Position numbers and translations under genes: made by a program. From the NCBI GenBank assembly GCA_037447655.1, contig JBBHKE010000900.1:196172-232707 (forward strand): a DNA stretch of 36,536 bases, written 5' to 3'. Position 1 is the first letter of the stretch, and each line of letters opens with the position of its first letter. The notes under the pieces are model-generated. The model had not been told where the DNA came from. It made no database searches and worked only from the letters and a program-made list of their open reading frames with translations. Of the stretch, positions 19,414 to 28,006 are shown piece by piece. The DNA comes from Zygnema cylindricum. Lineage: Eukaryota; Streptophyta; Zygnematophyceae; Zygnematales; Zygnemataceae.

Positions 19414-19453
19414 ACCCTTGGAGTAATTTACTCTAATTACGATTCGCGGTGTA
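19414..19453. mobile_element. Minimal 40-bp relic of the TA-type MITE family
   Basis: CACCCTTGGAGTAA is joined almost directly to TTACTCTAATTACGATTCGC and GGTGTA. Both are end sequences of the MITE seen more fully at 33474-33620, so this looks like an internally deleted copy retaining little but its two termini. Confidence 0.45.
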
Positions 19454-19714
19454 CTGTGGTTTTGTAAGCCAATTCGATTTCGTGCGTTTTCGTACGATTT
19501 TGGGGTGTTTTATACGACTTTTCTTTTGACGGATTTTGCGATGCATCGCTGCAGAATCGTCGCGCAGAATGCGAAAAAATAAATCTGCCTTTGGGGTCAA
19601 CTCGGTCTTCGCTCTCATTGGTTACATCTCTTCACGTCGTTTTCGGATAATCTGTCAGAAACGCTACGTGTCATTCACTCTATCTCTTTTAGATCGAACA
19701 GCTGTCGAGAATCG

Positions 19715-19838
19715 GTCAATCCCCTCTCTCCCCCTCTCTCCCCCTCTCCCCCCCTCTCCCCCCCTCTCCCCCCCTCTCCCCTTCAAACGACTCCCTTTTC
19801 CAAACCTCCCTCTCCCCGGGCGCCTCCCCCCCCCCCCG
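19715..19838. repeat. Pyrimidine microsatellite (CCCCTCTC-type)
   Basis: Tandem CCCCTCTCC units cover about 19720-19782, followed by a mixed C-rich stretch and a C run at about 19825-19837. That run abuts the left end of the foldback-related element. A + frame across it (19536-19955) is kept open by the repeat only. Confidence 0.85.
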
Positions 19839-21050
19839 TTTTATATGTTGAAGGGAACGACTCTACCTTTGAAGTTGATAAAATGCTTCAAAATGTTGAA
19901 TGCCGCTCCTGTGAAATTGCGAATATCGCCACAATATCTGAAAATCAATTCATGAAAATCAATTGTGACGAGCTACGTAGGAACTGTACGGACTGGACTG
20001 TTTCCATTCTTGTGGCTGTACTAAGTGACATTTGGAGTGAAAAGGTGCATTTTTGATGCCTCCGGTTTGTGTGGTTAGACAGCTGTCATTTGGTGTTATA
20101 TTTTGTTTTTCTTGACATGAATAGTCTAGTCTTGTCTTATGCGAAAGCAAACAAGTTTACTCGCAGTTATGTTCTTTGTTACTGTACTCTATTTGCTTTC
20201 CTCCTCTTGTCCTTTCTTAGACCGAAACTATGGTAGCTCTTCAAAATACCGGTGCTGTTTTTCCTCATAATGTGTGGTGTACGAATATCTGAAAAGTAGA
20301 GTTAAAATTCGGGAATAACAGTACAAGAGAGTAAGATAGAGGAGCCGCCTTGTCTGGGAGTTCCACGTGGCAAAAATTTCAAGCTTCTTGCAAAAAAAAT
20401 TTCATCTTTTTTTCCCAAATAAGTTTTAGTCTTGGAAATAAAGAAGTGCAAGTCCGAGTCTAAAAGTTTCCCAGATTTTCTGACAGTGAGTCTGATTGGC
20501 TCGAAATGACGTCAGTCATCTGTTCATCTTCACTAATTTGGAGAGCTTTGAAGAAAAGTGAATTTATTGCAAAACAATGTTGAAACACAATTGAAAAGGT
20601 GACAAATGAATATTTTTCTGACAGTATTCTTAGGTTCTCGATTAAGCTTTAAACTAAACTACACGCCTATGATGACGTATTTGATATTCTTCTCATCTGG
20701 TCGAGAAGGAGTCCTGGAGGAGAATATTGTTATGATATTACTGCATTCGATGTCTTAAAAGCATCCGTACAACTCCGAGACGAAGAAGTGACAAGGGAGC
20801 AGCTCCCAAAGAAGCAGAAACTGGTGAATTTAAAGATAATGTTGGAGATTTGATTTTAGACGACAAATTTAAAATCTCCTTAACTATCTCGAATAGCTTT
20901 TTGACGGAATTCACGATTAATTAGCTTTTGCATTGTCAGTGGTTCAAAAAATATGTTGATAAATATTATTTCTGGACGAGTCCCCTTCATTTCATAAAAA
21001 CTTTAGCCAGGAAAACTACACCAGGGTAGAGTCTTTTAAAATTTTGCCTC
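19838..21050 (+). mobile_element. Foldback-family relative X (one terminal repeat plus core)
   Basis: Bases 19838-20050 match the terminal block of the foldback element at 29212-29440 (TATGTTGAAGGGAACGA, then GCTTCAAAATGTTGAATGCC). Bases 20365-21045 match its core in inverted orientation (30415 down to about 29740). The right terminal repeat is missing and sequence after 21050 is unrelated. The core frame (KLHAYDDVFDILLIWSRRSP from about 20656) is shared with the other copy but broken by a 19-base deletion near 20800. About 350 bases (20020-20365) are absent from the other copy. A CCAAT-type ATTGG and TGACGTCA (20507-20514) are conserved. Confidence 0.7.
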
Positions 21051-21147
21051 GTCGTTTTCTAAGGAAGTACTGCGACGGGCGACACAACGTTACATTGTTC
21101 CAGCCGTACGGCGGTCCGTACTGCGGACGGTCGCACGGGCACAACGT

Positions 21148-21621
21148 TACACCGCGAATCGATATTACTGTTGTCAAATTTTAAATAGCGCTGACGAAAA
21201 TTTACCGTTATTGATGTTAATCAGATTTTTGATTTTGATTTTACAAAGGTGTATTCTAATTTCGGCTTAATGCTAATTTGGGAACAGCAAAAATGGAATA
21301 TTCTACGTACGATTATATACATAAGTATCCGTACAGAATATTAGAAATAGTACGCCGTCGTGAAATATAAATATCCGTACATGTCAGACTAATTTATATG
21401 TCAGACTAATCCTGTTTTTTGAGCGCACGTTTCTATGCGTGCGGGTCTGATGTAATTCTATTTCTGTAAAATTTTCACTTGAAAAGGTACATTTATGTAT
21501 GGTCTGACATCGACCGTACACACACTATTTAGAACTTAATTTATCCTATTTTGAGGAAAAAAAATCAAAATTTTAAGAGCCCAAATTAGAATTATTGACA
21601 CTAATAACGATTCGAGGTGTA
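21148..21621. mobile_element. MITE of 474 bp, TA-type family
   Basis: TA then CACCGCGAATCGATATTA on the left and TAATAACGATTCGAGGTG then TA on the right. About 20 of the first 23 bases pair. Inside, AT-rich sequence alternates with TACGTACG-like words and there is no transposase frame. The flanking sequence (CCAGCCGTACGGCGGTC-like) occurs on both sides, so the MITE sits in another repeat. Confidence 0.7.
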
Positions 21622-21639
21622 CATTGTACCAGCGGTACG

Positions 21640-21918
21640 GCGGTCTGTACACCGATGGTTGGCAAGGTTATATTACGCCAGCCGTACGGCAGTATCTACA
21701 GCGACGGCTGGCAATCGTAGAATTATGCCAGCCGGCTGGCAGCGTAGAATTATGGCAGCGTAGAAAATTGCCAGCCGGCGGCAAAATAGAAAATTGCCAA
21801 CGGCCGGCAGCGTATAAACTTGCCAGCCGGCGGGCAACGTAGAATCACGCCGGCGGGCGGCCAACTTAGAATTACGCCAGCAGTACAGCGGTCCTGTACC
21901 GCGACGGGCTGGCACCAC
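21640..21918. repeat. GC-rich degenerate array of GCCAGCCGGC and GTAGAATT
   Basis: The words GCCAGCCG(G/T), GGCAGCGTAGAA or GGCAACGTAGAA and ATTACGCCAGC recur about eight times at intervals of 25 to 35 bases (for example 21678, 21726, 21771, 21823, 21880). CCAGCNGTACGGCGGTC-like words at 21107, 21628 and 22159 mark the same family outside the array. Confidence 0.65.
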
Positions 21919-22145
21919 TACACCCGCCAATCGCTATTAGCGTAGAAGTTTTCTTTAGCGTATATTATTAATTACAGTGGTGTACGCTAATTAAGAATTT
22001 GAAATTTTTTGAAAGAAATCGTGTTACCTCTAATTAATAATTAGATTTTTTTTAAATAGTGTGGATAACTCTATTTGAGACAATAATAAAAAAAAAAGCG
22101 GGACGGAGTTAGAGTAACACTACGCTAATAGCGATTGGCGGTGTA
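21919..22145. mobile_element. MITE of 227 bp directly upstream of a TATA box
   Basis: TA then CACCCGCCAATCGCTATTAG on the left is mirrored by CTAATAGCGATTGGCGGTG then TA on the right; they differ by one extra C. The interior is AT-rich and non-coding. It ends about 74 bases before the TATA box of the PAN-domain gene. Confidence 0.75.
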
Positions 22146-22218
22146 CCGTACATTGTGCCGGCAGTACGGCTGTCCGTACTGCGGACGGACAAAAAAAGAT
22201 CGAGACCGACACAGCGCC

Positions 22219-22226
22219 TATATAAA
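22219..22226 (+). promoter_or_regulatory. TATA box of the PAN-domain gene
   Basis: CTATATAAAGG gives a consensus TATATAAA 43 bases before the first in-frame ATG (22269). A start site near 22250 would leave a leader of about 20 bases (inference). No other TATA-like word stands in this GC-richer stretch. Confidence 0.65.
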
Positions 22227-22268
22227 GGTTTCCAGCGGGGCGACCCAAGGTCTGAAATTTACATACTG

Positions 22269-22372
22269 ATGAAATTTATGTCAGGCCGATTTCACACGTG
22301 TGGTATGGGGTATCTAAAGAGTGGGGCGTTTCTGATCCTCTTTGTCGTGACGTTGCTCTGTGGAGCTCAGAG
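22269..22372 (+). CDS. Exon 1 of a secreted or membrane PAN-domain protein (signal peptide)
   Basis: ATG at 22269 (MKFMSGRFHTCGMGYLKSGA) leads into the hydrophobic core FLILFVVTLLCGAQ, a classic signal peptide with a plausible cleavage after the small residues. In-frame ATGs also occur at 22278 and 22305. A strong donor, CAGAG|GTAAGG, follows at 22373. The exon therefore ends two bases into a codon, whereas the PAN exon at 23346 needs one base from upstream. Either a weak donor at 22360 (TCT|GTGGAG, joining ...TLL to the PAN exon in frame) is used, or a small exon in the intron is missing from my model. The TATA box and the domain order downstream support a real gene. Confidence 0.6.
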
Positions 22373-23345
22373 GTAAGGGGGGGGGGGGGGGAGAGAGGGG
22401 GGGGGGGGGAGGCGGGAGAGGGGGGAAATTGGTAATTTTTGGGCAAAACCTGCTCGATACATAAGACTAGGAATGGAAAGGGGGGGAGAGGGGAGGGAGG
22501 GGTGGTGAGGAAAGGGGTCGGAGGGAGAGGCTGCGGGACAGGGGGGAAAAAGGGTAAGGAGGTAAATAATAGGGAGGGAAAAAGGAAAAGATAACAATTT
22601 TTTGAGGAAATTTAAAGAAGGTAAACGAGGAGGGGGGGGGGGGAGAGGAGGAGGTGTACATGTATATATTTTTGGGGTTGTTTCAATTTTTATTTCAGCG
22701 TTTTTTTTAACGTCCAATTTTCATCCCATGTCCTTCATTTGTCGGTTTCTGTCGCCATGATTTTGGCTCTGTTTCCAAGCCTGACTGTGTTTTCTTACTA
22801 ACATTTTTTTTCTTATTTCTCTCCTGTTTTCTGTGCTGCCTCCTCTCCCTGCTTCTCTCTCTCCCCGCCCTATCATTCCCCTGCCTTTATTCCTTTCCGA
22901 ATGTTCTTCCCCTCTCTAACTCCCGTCCCCGTTCCTCTACCTTTCACCTTTATCCTGTCTCTCCGGCCAACCCCCCTTATCCCTCTCATCACCCCTCCCC
23001 CCCCCCCCTCCCCCTCACCCTCTCCCACTCCCACTCCAAATCACCTTCCACCATCACGTCTCCCCTCACCCGCTTCCATCCTCCCTCCCACTCCCCCTCT
23101 CCCCCCCCTTCCCCCCCCTCCCCCCTCTCCCCCCCTCCCCCTCTCCCTCTCCCCCTCTCCCCCTCTCCCCCTCTCCCCCTCTCCCCTCTCCCCCGTCTCC
23201 CCCTCTCCCCCTCTCCCCCCTCTCCCCCTCTCCCCCTCTCCCCCTCCTAATCACCTCCACCTTCACACCCTCTTACCACCCTCTCCCTCCTCCTCCCTTC
23301 CCCTCTCCCTCCCCTCCCTTCCTCCCCTCTCTTCCCACTTCCCAG
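22373..23345 (+). other. Intron 1 with G-rich start and C/T-rich end
   Basis: The donor runs straight into G and GA runs (22377-22422; more at 22479-22550 and 22629-22652). The acceptor side from about 22980 to 23340 is CCCCTCTCC and CCCTCC repeats ending in CACTTCCCAG. Frames open through it read only Pro, Ser and Leu on +, or Gly, Arg and Glu on -, and are artefacts. The middle (22660-22900) is ordinary sequence in which a small exon could hide. Confidence 0.7.
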
Positions 23346-23602
23346 ACGCCGCGTCCTGCGACCTACTACTCGATTCCTACGACGAGGGGATTGGCTATTC
23401 TCCTCGAGGCAGTCAATTTTACACTAAAAATTCGCCGAATAATTCGGTTTGTCAGACCGAATGCACCTCCCTTTGCGATTGTATAGCGTATTCGTATTTT
23501 CCAGGTGGAGCGCCAGGACTTCCCCAATTTACGTGCTTGTTATACACCCAGTTTTTCAAGAAGGTGTTGAAAGTTCCGACGAGGTGTTATACAACCGACA
23601 AG
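23346..23602 (+). CDS. Exon 2, PAN/Apple domain
   Basis: After a pyrimidine-rich acceptor (CACTTCCCAG) the frame reads AASCDLLLDSYDEGIGYSPR, then VCQTECTSLCDCIAYSYF, then FTCLLYTQFF, then TRCYTTDK, and ends at the donor AAG|GTACAT at 23603. Regularly spaced Cys residues, the CxxxC-x(3)-C-x-C-x-A-Y pattern and the following Cys-Leu-Leu-Tyr strand are what PAN/Apple domains show. These disulfide-bonded modules bind carbohydrate or protein outside the cell. Length (about 85 residues) is right for one domain. With the signal-peptide exon before it and the membrane exon after it, the protein is predicted to display a single PAN domain outside the cell. Similarity to the family is by eye only. Confidence 0.65.
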
Positions 23603-23626
23603 GTACATTCGGCAACCATAGTGTAT

Positions 23627-23692
23627 ACTGTACCGTACTTTACCGTACTGTACTGTACTGTACCGTACTGTTTTGTACTGTTCTGTACTCTA
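23627..23692. repeat. Imperfect microsatellite (TACTG / TACCG)
   Basis: TACTGTACCGTACTTTACCG continues as a run of TACTG, TACCG and TTCTG pentamers to about 23692, within the intron after the PAN exon. Confidence 0.85.
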
Positions 23693-23794
23693 CACAAGCA
23701 TGGCGCGTCTTGACTTTTTGATTGTCTGTTTTCATTGGAGAATGCTGACGCTCCATCTCTGGGATTGAACTTCTCATAATTCGCGTTTGTGCAG

Positions 23795-23905
23795 TTAAAA
23801 CGCTCCTTCCCCCAAGTCCTCCTTCCCCCCCAAGTCCTCCTTCCCCCCCAAATCCTCCCCCTCCCCCGAGTCCTCCCCCTCCCCCGAGTTCTAGTCCCCC
23901 TGGAG
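23795..23905 (+). CDS. Exon 3, Pro-rich linker
   Basis: An acceptor (TTCGCGTTTGTGCAG) precedes 111 bases that end at the donor GGAG|GTAGGT at 23906. Two frames are open. One reads repeated PPSPPSPP ending SSSPPG, a typical extracellular Pro/Ser linker. The other, LKRSFPQVLLPPQV-like, is the frame that follows in phase from exon 2 (phase 0). Exon 4 can join either, because two acceptor AGs two bases apart are available at 24546-24549. The Pro/Ser frame looks more biological but needs a one-base change of phase after exon 2, so I leave the choice open. Confidence 0.45.
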
Positions 23906-24549
23906 GTAGGTTTTATTGGTGCCTGAACTTCCCAACATTCGTCCTTTTGCATTTTTATATTTTGCTTTTAGCCTTAAATTTTCTCTTTTTGTTTACTTCT
24001 TAAATCGGCCAATGCGCAAAAACATGATTAATAATAATAAATACTACAGCCTCCTCCTCCTCCTCCTATTACTACTACTGCTACCCCTCCTCTCTCCTCC
24101 TTTCCCCCCCCTCCCTGTTTAATCCTTTTATTCTTTAGACTTTCTCAAATACCACCTCTCTCCACACCATTTAATGGACCTGGTATGCCTTCACATCCGT
24201 GTTTCAAAACATTGTCTTAAACTTTTTTTCCATGCAAACAAACTTTCAGCGTGAGTTGTGTGTGTTACAATTGAAATATAAATTGAAATCCCCATACTCG
24301 TCTTGGGAACTTTCCATTTTTGAGTGTTTCAAAGTTACCAAAAATTTCTACGCTCTTTATGACTTTTGAACCACAAAGAGTCAACGAGGAATGCCTCGTA
24401 ATGGTACCTTAACCCTAGAAAAACCTGAATAAGGCTGAAAAACCCTACAAAAAAATTGCAAATAATTACTCAGGAACCCTAAGCACTGTAAAAGCCATAA
24501 AAATCCATAAACAAACCCTCATCTTTTTTTTCCGTTCTAAACCCCAGAG

Positions 24550-24621
24550 GGTGGAAATATCATTGCGATAATTGGAGGGGTAGTCGGAGGAACTATCGTC
24601 TTTTTTCTTCTACCGAAATAA
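24550..24621 (+). CDS. Exon 4, C-terminal membrane segment
   Basis: After CTAAACCCCAGAG the frame reads GGNIIAIIGGVVGGTIVFFL, then LPK and TAA at 24619-24621. It is a single hydrophobic Gly-rich span of about 19 residues with almost no cytoplasmic tail. It would anchor the PAN-domain protein as a type I membrane protein, or be a signal for lipid anchoring (inference). The acceptor could also be two bases upstream (exon from 24548), which would give Glu-Gly before GGN and fit the Pro/Ser frame of exon 3. Confidence 0.55.
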   Translation, partial: GGNIIAIIGGVVGGTIVFFLLPK

Positions 24622-25527
24622 AAAGGAAAAAAATGTTTTTTCTAAACCGTATACTGGACCTGGTGAGAAACCTGGGACTTTGTAAGCAGAAAATGTTGTC
24701 AGATTTCTATTGGTTGGGAATAGATTCACTTACGAAATGTCTTAACTGGTTTTATGTTATTATCTGTTCCTGAAAGACAAGATTTATATAATAAACTGAC
24801 AGCGTTAATGGCTTTTCGTATGTTTTTTGAAATAAAAAAATTGCTAATTTTCCTAGAACCCATTTCTGTTTCGTTTTGTGCCAAAAACCCAGAAGAACGT
24901 GAGCATAGTTTTGCAATTATACTTGGAATTTTGCAGTTCTAAATTCAATTTTGTAATTGGATATGAACTTTTGTTTTCTTAACTGGATTTTGTCTATTTT
25001 AATTCACATTTTTTGTTTTATAAATTACAAATCTAGCTGAAATTTTGCAACCCGAGATTACCTTCTCTAATTCTAACATAATTTGGAAATTCTAAATTGG
25101 TTTTCGTAGTTGTCGCATAATCAACAGTTTCAGTGTAAATCGCAGAAAAGCCCTCCATTGCATATGTTTTCCAAACCAATTCCAAGGAGAGTTTGGCAAG
25201 GTATAAAATTCTTCCTGCGTCAATTGCTGTTGGAATTCTATAAATTGATCTATAAAGATGTTCTTTTATAGAACCTTTTTGGCAAATGTTTGTGATGAAC
25301 AAGTATTGCAATACTTATAGAGTAGGCTTATCATATTTCTTTTAACATCATTTTTTCTAGTTTTTTATTTTAAATAATGTCATTACATTTAAATGATAAT
25401 GTTTCTAAGTTATTTTCTTTTACCCGTTTCCAACTAACTTATTCCTCAGTCTCTTAATTTTAAAATTCTTATCTCAATGTATATATATTCAACCTTTTTC
25501 GATTGAGTATACCTGTTGGGTAAATTG
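24622..25527. other. No confident gene
   Basis: AT-rich sequence downstream of the PAN gene. AATAAA-like words near 24790 and 24830 could serve its 3' end. A 92-codon - frame at 25311-25033 (with RIPTAIDAGRILYLAKLSLE) looks protein-like, but I cannot assign it. Confidence 0.4.
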
Positions 25528-25852
25528 TAGTGTTGTGTATCGGCAAAAAATTTATCGCGATGAAACCGATACTGATAGTTATCGGTTATTGAACGGTGAG
25601 AGGTCCCGATAAATCGCTTTGACACCAACAAATTTCTTATCGGCAGAAAATATTATAGTACGATATATAATAGTACTTTATAACATATTATATTATATTT
25701 TAATTATATAGCGTGGCATGCCACATATGATAATTGGTTTTTTATCGGCAATAACGACAGTGTCGAAATATCGAGCCAATATATCGATTATCGGCAAGCC
25801 AAAAAAAGGTACATATCGATTATCGGCAAAACCCTGCTGATACACAACACTA
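25528..25852. mobile_element. hAT-type MITE with 8-bp target duplication
   Basis: Inverted ends TAGTGTTGTGTATCRGCA differ at one of 18 positions. They are flanked by GTAAATTG (25520-25527) and GTAAGTTG (25853-25860), an 8-bp target duplication matching at 7 of 8 bases, diagnostic of hAT insertion. The 325-bp interior is non-coding and carries at least six TTATCGGCAA or CGATTATCGGCAA motifs, mostly near the ends, probably transposase-binding sites (inference). The ends differ from anything seen near the two larger hAT copies. Confidence 0.85.
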
Positions 25853-25860
25853 GTAAGTTG

Positions 25861-26638
25861 TGAAACAACGTCTGGTTTTGTTGATAGCCCGCTCATATTG
25901 CTTATTTCGTTTTTTATCTTTTTTGTTTTCTTTGATTAAATTGTTTTTTTTTTCCAAAAATGACAGAGTCTTCAAACAAGTATTGAAGAAGAGTATGAAT
26001 AAATGTTTCGGGATAAACGGCGGTATCACTCAAGTCTATTTGAAGAGAAAGTAAATTTAATAAAACAAAAAAAAAAAAAAGCTAAAACAATTTTAAAAAT
26101 ACAAAAACAGAAGAATACTAAAAAAAAAAAAAAAACTGGAACAATTACAAAATATCTAGAAAGAAAATTTAAAAAAAGGACAATCGATCCCGAATAAACA
26201 AAACACAAAAACAAATAAAAAAAATAAACAAAGAAATTAAATAAGTTAGACTGATCTATAACCTGAAACAACCTGAAAGAAAACTTTGAACTAAATAAGT
26301 AAATAAAGTTCGAAAACCAACAAAATCTAATCGACATCTCCAAAATCATAGGGGAGGTGTAGAAAAACAAATGATCATACTTTTTTCCAAAAAAAATCAT
26401 TTCCTGTTAGAAATTGATGAAATTTGCTTTAAATATTTTTCTTATTTTTTGTGTTAATGAAGTTCAACAAAGAGTCAATCTCTCACACTTCCCCATCCCT
26501 CTCTCTGCCTCTCCTCGCCCTTTGCCCTTCTCCCACAATTTCCTCCCCATCCCTCCCCCCCCTTCATGAAATGTATGCAACAAAAAGTTGAGCTGTGGTT
26601 TTCATTGACTGATGTGATTCATCCTATTTTTTTTATAG
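25861..26638 (+). other. Intron-like sequence ahead of the HSPA12-like exon
   Basis: AT-rich with A runs at 26068-26080 and 26120-26135, then a C/T-rich tract (26480-26570) and a T-rich acceptor ending TTTTTTATAG at 26638. I found no upstream exon of the HSPA12-like gene in the window. Confidence 0.45.
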
Positions 26639-27382
26639 GGGAGTGAGGAGTTCGAAGATATCCCACGAAAGCTTGCTGCTGCGTGGAAGCTGCAGGAGAG
26701 TCGTCGAAGAAGTGATTTTGATGACGATGGTTTTGAGGAGATTGAAATCGCCTATGGAACTATGAAAAACATTTTTGACCCGACGGTGAACAAGATATTG
26801 CAGCTTGTTCAGAGCCAATTGTCGGCTGCCGGAAGATGTAAGGCCATTTTGGCTCTTGATGGATTTTCAGAATCCGGATATCTGATGCTTCGTTTGCGTG
26901 AACAGTTCAGCAGTTCCGTTGAACAGATAATCGTACCGCCGAGTCCCGGTGCTGCCATCTGTCACGGAGCTTTGCTACAGACAATGCATGTTAATAAGGT
27001 ACTTTCAAGAATCTCAAGAAAAACATATGGAATTTCGGCCTGAAGACCTTTTGTGGCAGGTGTGCATCCAATCAGTAAAAAATTTATAACAAGCTACGGG
27101 GAGGCTAAATGTGAAAACTGTTTCACTCTTTTTGTGACAAATGGAGAAACAGTGGAGATGAATGCTGCAATCAAACAAACTTTGTTGCCGGTTGAGGCCA
27201 ATCAAACAGTGTTGCCGATTAAAGTTTATAGCACGAATTCGCAGTCTCCTATGTATGTAGACGAGTCAGGGGCGGTATTAGAAGGCAGTTTTTGTTGGAG
27301 GTGGATTGGCGGAAGCCATGAAATTGTACACAAAAGAAAGATCAATGCATTGGAGAGAGGAATTGATTTGTATTTGGGATGA
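26639..27382 (+). pseudogene. HSPA12-like (Hsp70 superfamily) terminal exon, with in-frame TGA and LTR truncation
   Basis: From the acceptor at 26638 the frame runs GSEEFEDIPRKLAAAWKLQE, then KNIFDPTVNKILQLVQSQL, then LALDGFSESGYLMLRLREQF, IIVPPSPGAAICHGALLQ and ISRKTYGI. This is the nucleotide-binding-domain order of HSPA12-type proteins (VGGFSESPYL, then VPPDPGAAVLKGA, then RKTYGI). The usual Gly-Gly is Asp-Gly here. TGA at 27041-27043 interrupts, but the same frame continues through RPFVAGVHPISKKF, then CENCFTLFVTNGETVE and YVDESGAVLEG to 27379. The closing TGA (27380-27382) is the terminus of an inserted LTR, so the natural C-terminus is lost. Upstream exons are not in view. A decayed gene copy is most likely; recoding or a sequencing error at the internal TGA is possible. 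Confidence 0.75.
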
Positions 27383-27736
27383 TTTCATTAAGTGAGAAGA
27401 GTCACTTATATACAAAATATACAATGCTAATTACTGTGGAGTCTAAGCGCTCTACGGTGCTCTGTAACAAAGGAATCCTAGTCTAGATTCTAACAAATGT
27501 ATGTAAGACAAAAGACTGGACCGTTGGCCAAAAGACTGGACCGACGGTCAAAGGACTTCTACGTAAAGGACTAGACCAACGTATGTAACGAAAAAGTACA
27601 ATTGACTGGACCGACGCATGGAAGTACGGACAGGACAAAAAGTGAGACGTCCGGATAAGTCGGTCAACAAGACTTGACCGACGTAAGAAAACGTACGGAC
27701 AAAACAAAAATATCCTACGCTAAATGTCCCATAACA
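27380..27736 (-). mobile_element. LTR (357 bp) of a Copia-like retrotransposon, minus orientation
   Basis: Read on -, the segment begins TGTTATGGGACATTTAGCG at 27736, right after a polypurine tract, and ends GAAATCA at 27380, so it has the TG...CA ends of an LTR. Near its end it has TATATAAG (27413-27406), a plausible promoter. The interior is rich in ACGTCGGTC and GGTCCAGTC-like repeats. On - it would be the 3' LTR of an element whose body lay at higher coordinates, but only about 100 bases of body remain. The bases flanking it (TGGGA and CCCCC) are not a target duplication, which fits a partial element. Confidence 0.6.
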
Positions 27737-27749
27737 CCCCCCCTCAAGC
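27737..27749 (-). other. Polypurine tract of the minus-strand retroelement
   Basis: On - CGCTTGAGGGGGGG precedes the TGTTATGGG LTR start directly. Copia elements of plants have such a purine tract as plus-strand primer immediately before the 3' LTR. Confidence 0.6.
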
Positions 27750-27831
27750 GAAAACTAGGAAGTAGATTGAGATGAAAATGAAAGGAAATTTAGCCAGGAG
27801 GAGAAGGAAGACGAAGGCCAGAGGAGAGGCG

Positions 27832-27910
27832 ATGGTATCAAAGCTAGGGGGCGTTGGTAAGCCAAACGAGATGGAGTACATCGTGAGGGGGCGTGTTGGA
27901 GGAATGTCCA
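27832..27910 (+). mobile_element. Retroelement relic: PBS-like, PPT-like and LTR start, TRIM-like order
   Basis: On + TGGTATCAAAGC (27833-27844) resembles the initiator-Met tRNA binding site used by plant LTR elements. About 45 bases later GTGAGGGGGCG is followed by TGTTGGAGGAATGTCC, a PPT-like tract and an LTR-like start. A primer site and PPT this close together is the layout of TRIM elements. The upstream LTR is not visible, so this is a remnant at best. Confidence 0.4.
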
Positions 27911-28006
27911 CTTCGGACTCCACACATGTGTATCGCAGTAAATGCTGGTTCGCCAGTGCGCCGTTCATTGCCGTAAATTCGGTTTCAGGCGCTTGCATGC
28001 ACAATC

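Noticed and set aside
19722-19955. Pro-rich + frame through the CCCCTCTC tract
   Set aside because: Simple-sequence translation with no domain or splice support.
22901-23340. Pro/Ser/Leu-rich + frame leading into the PAN exon
   Set aside because: This is the C/T-rich end of intron 1; a consensus acceptor separates it from the coding part.
25033-25311. 92-codon - frame with AIYTETVDYA, faintly like family-B DNA polymerase motif C (YxDTDS)
   Set aside because: The key acidic positions do not match, nothing else of a polymerase is present, and the resemblance is too weak to claim.
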